Source of the DNA: Erwinia sp. E_sp_B01_1
GTDB taxonomy: Bacteria > Pseudomonadota > Gammaproteobacteria > Enterobacterales > Enterobacteriaceae
Direction of reading: 5' to 3'
DNA length: 64,000 nt
Assembly: GCF_036865545.1 (NCBI RefSeq)
Contig: NZ_CP142208.1
Location: 1,426,001-1,490,000, forward strand
Shown: piece after piece, positions 57,127 to 64,000 of the stretch
Numbering within the stretch: the stretch's first letter is position 1
Layout: the number at the start of each line of letters is the position of its first letter
Notes under the pieces: generated by a model
Databases searched by the model: none
Told to the model about the DNA's origin: nothing
What the model saw: the letters and a program-made list of their open reading frames with translations, nothing else
Position numbers and translations under genes: made by a program

Positions 57127-60100
57127 ATGCACCCAAAGAAATCTACACTCAGCATCCTTTCAGTCTGTATCTCAATGGCGTTAAGTCATCAGACGTTTGC
57201 TGATACAGCACACCTCTCTTCAGCCCCCGTTAATCACACCAGCTCGTCAGTCAGCGCACCAGCGGAAAGCGCCTGTCAGGAAAACTCTGCGCAGCTAACA
57301 GAATCCCAAAAAACGGCTGTCACAGCGGAATGCCTGGCTGAACAGGCCTCTGAAGTGGAAAAAGCGCGGCACGGTGAGCAGGTTCTGCTTTCTGTCGCAG
57401 GCACCTCAGCCCTGTTGGGCGTGGTTGCGGTCGCTGCAAACCATGCCAGTAACGGATCGGGCAGCCATCATAATGGTGGATCGGACGGGGGATCGGGTGG
57501 CGATACCGATGGCGGCACAGGTGGCAATACCGATGGCGGCACAGGTGGCGATACCGATGGTGGGTCAGGTGGCGATACCGATGGTGGGTCAGGTGGCGAT
57601 ACTGATGGCGGTTCAGGTGGCGATACCGATGGCGGCTCAGGTGGCGATACCGATGGTGGCTCAGGTGGCAATACCGATGGCGGTTCAGGCGGCGATACCG
57701 ATGGTGGCTCAGGTGGCAATACCGATGGCGGTTCAGGCGGCGATACCGATGGTGGCACAGGGGGCGATACCGATGGCGGTTCAGGCGGCGATACCGATGG
57801 CGGCTCAGGTGGTGATACCGATGGTGGCTCAGGTGGCGATACCGATGGCGGTGCAGACGGAGGCAAAAATTACGATGACTGGGACGTCAAAGATAAACGC
57901 GAAGGGGATGGTCAGATCAATCATCTTCCCGGCGGCGGCCAGGTCGATACCGGGCAGATCGGTCATCTGATTGTCGGTGATAACACGAAAAATATCCTTA
58001 CCGGTGACACCTCCGTGGCGGAGGGGGGAAAAGGCGTGGTGATTGACGGCAATGCCTCCCATACCTCTCGCGACGGAGAGGGCTCCATCACGGGTGAGGC
58101 TGCCATCGGTGTGGAAGTGAATGGCGACAATGCCATCGTGGATAATAATGGCCCTACTAATATTGCAGCAGGCGGCACGGCTGTGGTGATCAACGGTGAC
58201 GGCGCAACCGTAAATAATAACGGTGATTCCAGCGTAACGGGCGAAGGTTCCACCGGGCTGATCGTTAATGGCGAAGGCGGCAGGGTTAACCTCAATGGCG
58301 ATATAGCGGTAAGGGAAGGCGCGACAGGGGTCAGTATGACCGGTGCGCGAAGCAGCATTCTCAATACCGGCACTATCACGGTAAAGGATCTCAACAGCAC
58401 CGGTGTAAAGCTGACCTCAGACGACCTCACCTTCACCAACAAGGGCACGATTTCAGTGTCTGATAATGCCACCGGCGTGCTCATCAGTGGCGATCGTTTT
58501 CAGGCAGCGATCAACGGCAATATGGCGGTGGAGGCGGGGGAACATCGTCTTTCAGCAACAGGCGCAAGTATCACCGGCAATCAGGGGGTGCTGAATGTTA
58601 AAGGCAACGTGGATATCCGCGATATTCTGATGGCCGCGCCGGGCGAAAACGTGCCGGATTTAACGGGCGTGAAGCTGGCCGGACAGGGCAATACCCTGAT
58701 TGTTGACGGGGCGGTAAATTTTGATTACCAGGGCGTACCGGACAGCATGCCGCTCAGGCCTGCGCGGAACACAGGTATCCTGGTTACCGGTGAGGACAAC
58801 AGCATCACGCTGAATGGCGGCATCAACATGCGCTATGAGGTGGTTTCCGAAGGTGAGGAGCAAAACGATCATAATTACAGCAGTGGTATTGCGGTCACGG
58901 GCAACAATAATTCCATAGTGGTTTCAGGAACCTCTTCATGGGTGACCAGTACCGGGCTGGCTGGGGTCAACAATCAGCGGGAACTGCTGACGCTCACAGG
59001 GGAAAATAACCGCGTTCTGCTGGATAGCGGATTTTCACTCGATGCCGCCTACCATTTTATCCCGGAAATTTACACCGGAGCCAGCAAGCCCACATTGTTC
59101 ATGATAACCGGCAAAAACAACCTGGTGCAAAATGCGGGAGAGATTGAGCTGTCAGGGCATAATTCTATCAACCTGATAAATCTTGAAGAGGGCGCTGCTT
59201 TTATTAATCAGGGCCATATCAGTTATCTTGGCGAGGGCGCAGGAACCAGTTTTTATCCGTTAGCCTATGCGGATAACGCCACTTTAACAAACGCTGAAAA
59301 TGGAAAGTTTACCCTTCGCAAATCCCTGCTTCCCGCCAGTTTTGGGTTGGGAGGAAGAATTGTTTTTGAATATGGCGGAGGTAATACCCTTTTCGCCATG
59401 ACTGTCCGCGACGGGGGAGAGGCTGTAAATGCTGGCACGATTGACGTAGCCGGTGCCGGTGCATTTGGCCTGTTGAGCAACAATGGACGGGTGATAAATT
59501 CTGGCACCATTACCCTGGACTCCCTGCAGTTGCTGACCGATGACAGCGGTGCGTTTACCGGCAAAAAAACGGCATGGAGCGATGCCGATGCTACCCGCCT
59601 GAGGATGCGCGGTGCGGGCATGTATGCCTATGGCGCGAAGGGGTATGCGCTTAACAGCGCTGATATCGCCGTGACGAACTCCGGCTTCGGTATGGTGGCC
59701 GATCAACCTGGATCGGTGGCGGTGAATCAGGGGACCATTACCCTGACATCAGATCATGCTGATGCCGGTCTGCTTTATGGCCTGGGCGCTTTTAACGGCG
59801 GCCTTGCCCTTAACGACACCACCGGGGCGATCGTCATTAACACTGATGCCGGCCAGGCGTTTTATACCGACGGCACCGGCCAGATTATCAACCGGGGCAC
59901 TGTTAAAGTGAATAATGCAGATGCAGATGCAGATGCAGATGCAGATGCAGATGCAGCTGAGTGGGGCACCGGTAATATCCTTAATCATCCCGTTATTTAC
60001 GACGCACAGCGCCTTGCGGCGGGTGAGTCTCTGACTGTTGATAATTTGTTGTTCTTCAACGCCAGTACCCGCGGAGACATTTATAACGCGGGCACTATCG

Positions 60101-62322
60101 ACGTCAATGCTGGCGGTGAACTTCTTCTTACTGGCAAAGCCTGGCTGGTGAACAAAGGGAGCCTCAAGGTTAACCCGGGTGGCAAGCTGGATCGCATTAT
60201 GCAGCTTTACAACACCGGTACCTTAACCACTTCCGGAGGCAGCGATCTGTTCGCGGGGCAACTGGTTAACGGCGGCACCCTCACCGGAACCACTGACGGG
60301 GCGGCGGTGGTTTCCGGCAACGTCGAGGTCTTTAATCTGGCGGAGGGAGTAATCAGTAACGGCGGTAAGGCGGTTAAGGGAGCGGATAATTATCTGATTT
60401 CACAGACGGCGTCAAAATCCGTTATCAACAGTGGGAAAATTTTAGCCACTGACGGGTACGGCGCGCTGACCAGCGTTCCCGGCCCCGCTTCGATATCCGC
60501 CTGGGTGCATAACACCCCCACCGGTCTGATTTCTGGCACGGGGCAGGATTCAAAGGTAATTAACCTGAATCGCGGGACTTCTTTGTTCAATCAGGGTGAA
60601 ATTCGGGTCCAGGGCAACAATGCCACGGCCATTTATGTTGACGGAACCGCGTATGAAATGCAGGCGATCAACGCTGGCGTCATCAATGTGGGTACGGAGC
60701 AGGGCCAGAAGGACGGCACCAACGGAACCGGCCTGGTAGGGATCAGCGCCAGCGGCGCAAGAACCACCGTCAATAACCGGGCAGAGGGAGTGATCAACGT
60801 CTGGGCAAATGATTCCTGGGCATTCGATGCCAGGTCTGCCAAAGCCACCTTCATCAATAATGGACAGGTAAACCTGCTGTGCGGTGATAACAACGGTTGC
60901 GGGATCTTTAAAGCGGGCACGGCGACGGAAGGCAGCGATATGACCACGCCATCGCCTGCCGGTGTGCCGACTCTTCCCACAGAGCCGTCGCAGTCGGTGA
61001 TGGTGCTGAGCAACTACGTGATAGGCACCAACAGCAACGGTACGGCGGGCTCTCTGACTGCGGGTGCGCTCTCTGTAGACCCTTCAGTGTCGATTGATAC
61101 CGGCTTTGCCGCAGGAACTGACAGCAAAGAAGTGACCTTCAACAACGTCCTGGTGGCTGACAGCGTCACCGGTCAGGAGAACATCCACTCAACCTCAGCG
61201 GTGTGGAGCGCTAAATCAGGCCTTAATGATCAAGGCAATGTGGATGTGACTCTGACTAAAAAGGCTTATGCGGAGGTCATCACTGACGGCAGGTTGACCA
61301 ACCTGGCCGATGCGCTTGACGCGGGCTACACCAACAATGCCCTGTTCAACAGCCTCAACGTCACCACCCCGCAGGCGCTGGACAGGGCGCTGATGCAGGT
61401 CTCTGGCGCGCAGGCAACCAGCCTGAACCAGGAGGCCCGCGTGCTGGGGCAGCGCTTTACCCTGCTCGCGGAAAATGCGCCGGTGACGAGCGAAAGCGGG
61501 CTGTCGTTTAATCTGGTGGCGAAGGGCGATAAACGCGCCGAGATGTCCAACAAGGTCACCTACGACATGATGGCGCTGGGCCAGCGTTTCGACACCAGCT
61601 TTGGTCAGCTCACGGCGACCTACGGTATGGCGCGGCTGACCGGGAGCGGCGGCAACAGCAGCCAGCGTGCCGGTGATAACGGTCTGACCGGCGGTTACAG
61701 CCAGTTCTTCGGATTTAATCAGAGCCTGAAACTGGGTGAGAGCAGCCGCTGGAACAACAGCCTGCGTTACGATCTCTATCAGCTGAACAGCAGCCGCCAG
61801 ATCGGCTTTGAAGGGGTAAACCGCATCGCCACCACCTCAGGACGCCAGCAGCACATGGCGTTCCGCAGCGAAGGAGTAAGGGAATTTGAGCTTCAGCCAG
61901 GCCTGACAGTATCGCCGTTTGCCGGCGTGAAGCTGCGCCATCAGATAAACGACGGCTATCAGGAGCAGGGCGCAGGCGACTTCAACCTGACCATGAGCCG
62001 CTACAGCGAAACGGCGGTGGATGTGGTCACGGGGCTGCGTCTGAACTATGCCGGCCAGCACGGCTGGGGTGCCCATGCAACGCTGGAAGCGGGGCCAAAC
62101 CTGAGCTTCAGCCAGAGCGGACGCCAGGCGAGCCTTGAAGGGCTGCAGGGACAAAAATTCAACGTGGAGAGCGGTAAAAAAAGCGGCAGCCTGAATGGCC
62201 AGGCGCTTCTGGGCGTGAACTATCAGGCCGGTAACGTCACCTTTGGCATGAACGCTTATCACTGGAAAGAGGACGGGGCGTCAGACCGGGGCTTCCTGCT
62301 TAATCTTGAGCGGAGTTTTTAA
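57127..62322 (+). CDS. Large autotransporter (type Va) adhesin
   Basis: 1731 residues from the ATG at 57127, which has AAGGAGAGTTATC upstream; an in-frame ATG at 57085 adds 14 residues. The signal peptide [20 protein letters not shown] ends at [11 protein letters not shown] linker with a hydrophobic stretch (about 86-104) precedes fifteen GG(S/T)GG(D/N)TD repeats (121-240). A long passenger of ITG/NGD/GTI-type repeats, expected to form a beta-helix (about 260-1400), follows. The last ~280 residues form a 12-strand-type beta-barrel ([20 protein letters not shown] to [10 protein letters not shown]) with terminal Phe. Surface adhesion or biofilm is the likely role; no protease triad was noticed. 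A Skp-like lipoprotein gene follows. Confidence 0.92.
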   Translation: MHPKKSTLSILSVCISMALSHQTFADTAHLSSAPVNHTSSSVSAPAESACQENSAQLTESQKTAVTAECLAEQASEVEKARHGEQVLLSVAGTSALLGVVAVAANHASNGSGSHHNGGSDGGSGGDTDGGTGGNTDGGTGGDTDGGSGGDTDGGSGGDTDGGSGGDTDGGSGGDTDGGSGGNTDGGSGGDTDGGSGGNTDGGSGGDTDGGTGGDTDGGSGGDTDGGSGGDTDGGSGGDTDGGADGGKNYDDWDVKDKREGDGQINHLPGGGQVDTGQIGHLIVGDNTKNILTGDTSVAEGGKGVVIDGNASHTSRDGEGSITGEAAIGVEVNGDNAIVDNNGPTNIAAGGTAVVINGDGATVNNNGDSSVTGEGSTGLIVNGEGGRVNLNGDIAVREGATGVSMTGARSSILNTGTITVKDLNSTGVKLTSDDLTFTNKGTISVSDNATGVLISGDRFQAAINGNMAVEAGEHRLSATGASITGNQGVLNVKGNVDIRDILMAAPGENVPDLTGVKLAGQGNTLIVDGAVNFDYQGVPDSMPLRPARNTGILVTGEDNSITLNGGINMRYEVVSEGEEQNDHNYSSGIAVTGNNNSIVVSGTSSWVTSTGLAGVNNQRELLTLTGENNRVLLDSGFSLDAAYHFIPEIYTGASKPTLFMITGKNNLVQNAGEIELSGHNSINLINLEEGAAFINQGHISYLGEGAGTSFYPLAYADNATLTNAENGKFTLRKSLLPASFGLGGRIVFEYGGGNTLFAMTVRDGGEAVNAGTIDVAGAGAFGLLSNNGRVINSGTITLDSLQLLTDDSGAFTGKKTAWSDADATRLRMRGAGMYAYGAKGYALNSADIAVTNSGFGMVADQPGSVAVNQGTITLTSDHADAGLLYGLGAFNGGLALNDTTGAIVINTDAGQAFYTDGTGQIINRGTVKVNNADADADADADADAAEWGTGNILNHPVIYDAQRLAAGESLTVDNLLFFNASTRGDIYNAGTIDVNAGGELLLTGKAWLVNKGSLKVNPGGKLDRIMQLYNTGTLTTSGGSDLFAGQLVNGGTLTGTTDGAAVVSGNVEVFNLAEGVISNGGKAVKGADNYLISQTASKSVINSGKILATDGYGALTSVPGPASISAWVHNTPTGLISGTGQDSKVINLNRGTSLFNQGEIRVQGNNATAIYVDGTAYEMQAINAGVINVGTEQGQKDGTNGTGLVGISASGARTTVNNRAEGVINVWANDSWAFDARSAKATFINNGQVNLLCGDNNGCGIFKAGTATEGSDMTTPSPAGVPTLPTEPSQSVMVLSNYVIGTNSNGTAGSLTAGALSVDPSVSIDTGFAAGTDSKEVTFNNVLVADSVTGQENIHSTSAVWSAKSGLNDQGNVDVTLTKKAYAEVITDGRLTNLADALDAGYTNNALFNSLNVTTPQALDRALMQVSGAQATSLNQEARVLGQRFTLLAENAPVTSESGLSFNLVAKGDKRAEMSNKVTYDMMALGQRFDTSFGQLTATYGMARLTGSGGNSSQRAGDNGLTGGYSQFFGFNQSLKLGESSRWNNSLRYDLYQLNSSRQIGFEGVNRIATTSGRQQHMAFRSEGVREFELQPGLTVSPFAGVKLRHQINDGYQEQGAGDFNLTMSRYSETAVDVVTGLRLNYAGQHGWGAHATLEAGPNLSFSQSGRQASLEGLQGQKFNVESGKKSGSLNGQALLGVNYQAGNVTFGMNAYHWKEDGASDRGFLLNLERSF
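57487..57846 (+). repeat. In-frame 24-bp tandem repeat, 15 units
   Basis: Fifteen consecutive units of GGTGGCGATACCGATGGCGG-type sequence encode GG(S/T)GG(D/N)TD. Third-position variation among units shows some age. Unit gain or loss keeps the frame, so length can vary without silencing the protein. Confidence 0.95.
59917..59952 (+). repeat. Hexanucleotide repeat (GCAGAT)6 in the autotransporter
   Basis: Six perfect GCAGAT units encode (Ala-Asp)6 in the passenger, flanked by NN and AAEW. Slippage would change length by two residues without a frameshift. Confidence 0.95.
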
Positions 62323-62337
62323 GTGAGGTAAAACCTG

Positions 62338-62362
62338 CGCGGGAGCCGGGAGGGCTTCCGCG
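62338..62362 (+). other. Intercistronic stem-loop between autotransporter and lipoprotein genes
   Basis: CGCGGGAGCC (62338-62347) pairs with GGCTTCCGCG (62353-62362) over ten positions including one G-U, loop GGGAG. No T-run follows (TAAAAGGAG, the next ribosome site). It could protect the 3' end of the long adhesin mRNA or cause partial termination. Confidence 0.7.
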
Positions 62363-62378
62363 TAAAAGGAGCAGTAAT

Positions 62379-62912
62379 ATGAAAAGGAAAAGTCTGCACT
62401 GGCTGTTGCCAGTGTTGCTGACAGGCCTGATAACGGGCTGCAGGGATCAGGGAGAAAAAGCAGGAATGATTAAATATGCCAGTATTGAACAGGTAGTTGT
62501 GCAGTCAGGGCTTCGCGAGCAGGAGCAGGCTCACCTGATGCAGGTCAAGGCCGCGCTGGACAAAGGCATGGCACTGGCCCAGGCGCGTTACAAAGAGCTG
62601 CCGCAGGAAAAGGTCGTTCAGGCCAGCCAGGCCGATCAACAGATCCTTCAGGTGCAGTGGCAGGCTGAGCAAAACAAGGCTCGTGAGGCAGTGCAAAACG
62701 TATTGCTTGTTGAGTCTGAAAAACTGCGCAAGGAAAAAAATCTGCAGGCCATCATGCCTCTTCACACCGCACTGGCTGTCGCCCCTGAAATGAGGCTCAC
62801 GGAAGCGCTGGCAGAGCGCCTGAAAAAAACTAAGGTAACCTTCGGTGAAGTGCCGGAGATTACCCTCAAGGCTGAAGCAGAACCTGCTATCCGGGAGAAA
62901 GCCGTTAAGTAA
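62379..62912 (+). CDS. Skp/OmpH-like periplasmic lipoprotein
   Basis: 177 residues with a lipoprotein signal (MKRKSLHWLLPVLLTGLITG then C21). The mature part resembles the OmpH/Skp chaperone family: a short beta start (KYASIEQVVVQSG), a long charged coiled-coil of Gln/Glu/Lys/Ala (about 45-125), and a return segment (ALAVAPEMRLTEALAERLKK) as in the Skp tail. It follows the autotransporter by 56 bases with its own site AAAGGAGCAG. A chaperone for that autotransporter's transit across the periplasm is the natural inference. Family assignment is by pattern, not alignment. Confidence 0.72.
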   Translation: MKRKSLHWLLPVLLTGLITGCRDQGEKAGMIKYASIEQVVVQSGLREQEQAHLMQVKAALDKGMALAQARYKELPQEKVVQASQADQQILQVQWQAEQNKAREAVQNVLLVESEKLRKEKNLQAIMPLHTALAVAPEMRLTEALAERLKKTKVTFGEVPEITLKAEAEPAIREKAVK

Positions 62913-62917
62913 TCAGT

Positions 62918-62959
62918 GGCCGCCAGACCCTGCACTTTTTATCTGAGGGGCTGGCGGCC
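62918..62959. terminator. Possible terminator between the lipoprotein gene and the chemoreceptor
   Basis: GGCCGCCAG (62918-62926) pairs perfectly with CTGGCGGCC (62951-62959) around a 24-base loop. It sits between convergent genes. There is no clear T-run on either side. Confidence 0.5.
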
Positions 62960-62971
62960 TCTGCTTTCGGC

Positions 62972-64000
62972 TTATGCCGCATCCAGCCTGAACAGTTGCA
63001 CCGTCTGCGCCAGCTGCTGCGCCTGGTCTTCCAGCGAAGCGGCAGCGGCGGACATCTGTTGCACCAGCGCGGAGTTTTGCTGCGTGGCGCCATCCATCTG
63101 ATTCACTGCCACGGTCACCTGGCCAATCCCCTGAGACTGTTCATCGGAGGCATGGACAATCTCGCCAATAATGGTTTTCACCGAATTCACCGCCGTGGTC
63201 ATCTCCTGCATGGTTTTTCCGGCATCCTGCACCAGAGAAACCCCCAGGTTTACCCGTTGGGTGGATTCGCCGATCAGCGCAGAAATATCTTTCACTGCAT
63301 TGGCGCTGCGCTGGGCAAGGCTGCGAACCTCAGCCGCCACCACCGCAAAACCCCGACCCTGTTCACCGGCACGGGCGGCTTCTACCGCCGCATTCAGCGC
63401 CAGAATATTGGTCTGGAAAGCAATGCCATTAATGATGCTGGTGATCGCGCCGATCTTGCGGGAACTCTCGTCAATCTGCTGCATAATCTGCACAACCTGC
63501 TGCACCAGATGTTCACCCCGGCTGGCGATGTCCGTGGCGTTTTCCGTCAGTGCCGTCGCCTGATGCGCATTGTCGGCATTGTGTTTTACCGTGGCGGTAA
63601 GCTGCTCCATACTGGCGGCGGTCTCTTCCAGCGCCGCCGCCTGTTGTTCAGTGCGGGAAGCTAAATCAAGGTTACCGGAAGCGATTTCCCCGGCCCCCTG
63701 ACGGACAGACTCGCTGGCAGAGATAATCTCTCCGACCATATTGCGTAACTGCTGCTGCATGGTGTGCATGGCATAGAAGATGCTCTGACTATCCTGAGCC
63801 GCCACCGGGATCCCGGCGGTCAAATCGCCTTTTGCCACGCCCAGAGCAATTTCTGCCGCCTGAGAAGGCTCGCCACCGATAGGGCGGGCGACTTTACGGC
63901 TGAACATCACGCCCAGCACGGTACAGACAATAATGATGCTCAACACCATCATCATCAGGGCATAGGTCAACTGACGGTTGGCCTCTGCCATCACCGCGCT
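62972..64000 (-). CDS. Methyl-accepting chemotaxis protein, C-terminal part (runs off the window)
   Basis: Partial gene: the frame is open to the window end, so the N-terminal ligand domain is missing. Visible are a membrane helix ([20 protein letters not shown]), a HAMP domain (from about [13 protein letters not shown]), methylation-helix sequence ([17 protein letters not shown]) and the signalling tip ([20 protein letters not shown]). The C-terminus ends LFRLDAA without an NWETF-type pentapeptide, so it is probably a low-abundance receptor that is methylated with help from others. The ligand cannot be inferred. The ATG near 63991 is internal. Confidence 0.93.
   Translation of the reverse strand, partial: SAVMAEANRQLTYALMMMVLSIIIVCTVLGVMFSRKVARPIGGEPSQAAEIALGVAKGDLTAGIPVAAQDSQSIFYAMHTMQQQLRNMVGEIISASESVRQGAGEIASGNLDLASRTEQQAAALEETAASMEQLTATVKHNADNAHQATALTENATDIASRGEHLVQQVVQIMQQIDESSRKIGAITSIINGIAFQTNILALNAAVEAARAGEQGRGFAVVAAEVRSLAQRSANAVKDISALIGESTQRVNLGVSLVQDAGKTMQEMTTAVNSVKTIIGEIVHASDEQSQGIGQVTVAVNQMDGATQQNSALVQQMSAAAASLEDQAQQLAQTVQLFRLDAA

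Noticed and set aside
57487..57846. CRISPR-like regular repeat
   Set aside because: Units are 24 bp, directly adjacent with no unique spacers, and in frame with a coding sequence, so it is a protein repeat and not an array.
57468..57866. Antisense PPSVSPPE repeat protein
   Set aside because: Mirror image of the Gly/Asp/Thr tandem repeat in the autotransporter, with no independent support.

Overview
The window is a chromosomal segment of a gammaproteobacterium of the order Enterobacterales. Protein sequences and gene order follow the Escherichia coli suc-cyd-tol-nad-gal-mod-bio-moa region almost gene for gene. The differences (no galE beside galTK, extra genes between zitB and ybgS, a urea-type ABC ATPase next to bioD, an autotransporter locus after moaE) point to Erwiniaceae (Erwinia or Pantoea-like). 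The genus is an inference and cannot be proved from this sequence alone. No rRNA, insertion sequence, prophage or CRISPR array was seen.

Layout. 1-6.3 kb: sucABCD (2-oxoglutarate dehydrogenase E1/E2 and succinyl-CoA synthetase) ending in a strong terminator. 6.3-9.9 kb: cydABX-ybgE, cytochrome bd oxidase, behind a long regulatory region with FNR-like sites. 10.1-15.8 kb: ybgC-tolQRAB-pal-cpoB, the envelope-constriction system. 15.9-16.4 kb: three identical tRNA-Lys genes. 16.4-18.6 kb: divergent alkylation-repair pair, an Ada/AraC/AlkA fusion and ogt, separated by a long inverted repeat. 18.6-20.5 kb: NadR-controlled nadA-pnuC, with nadA carrying a 3' frameshift. 20.5-25.6 kb: zitB, an EvgAS/BvgAS-like two-component system whose C-terminal HPt domain is cut off by a frameshift, and ybgS. 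25.9-27.9 kb: aroG and gpmA. 28-31.4 kb: galTKM with two GalR-type operators but no galE. 31.5-36.9 kb: modFE, acrZ and modABC with a ModE box. 36.8-41.2 kb: ybhA, pgl, a palindromic element inserted at a duplicated terminator, then curA - DJ-1-like - ybhB. 41.4-46.4 kb: divergent bioA / bioBFCD with the BirA operator. 46.4-50.2 kb: orphan UrtE-like ATPase, a gene-poor 0.9-kb region with paired DnaA boxes and a LexA box, and uvrB. 50.2-54.1 kb: yvcK-family gene, ModE box, Moco riboswitch and moaABCDE. 54.1-62.9 kb: accessory region with a very AT-rich leader, a secreted protein of unknown function, a DUF1615 lipoprotein, a 1731-residue autotransporter behind a perfect FNR box, and a Skp/OmpH-like lipoprotein. 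63-64 kb: the 3' part of a chemotaxis receptor.

How the parts work together. Most genes are core metabolism and envelope functions. Molybdate uptake (modABC) and molybdopterin synthesis (moaABCDE) share a 24-bp ModE-box architecture, and the moa operon also has the Moco riboswitch. cyd and the autotransporter both have FNR-type sites, suggesting that oxygen controls a respiratory oxidase and a surface adhesin.

The most unusual items are: the autotransporter paired with a Skp-like lipoprotein across a stable intercistronic hairpin; the ~0.1-kb nested palindrome between two near-identical terminator hairpins; the galE-less gal operon with two upstream operators; and two apparent -1 frameshifts (nadA and the EvgS-like kinase), both in short G homopolymers 2 kb apart, which may be real or may be sequencing errors.
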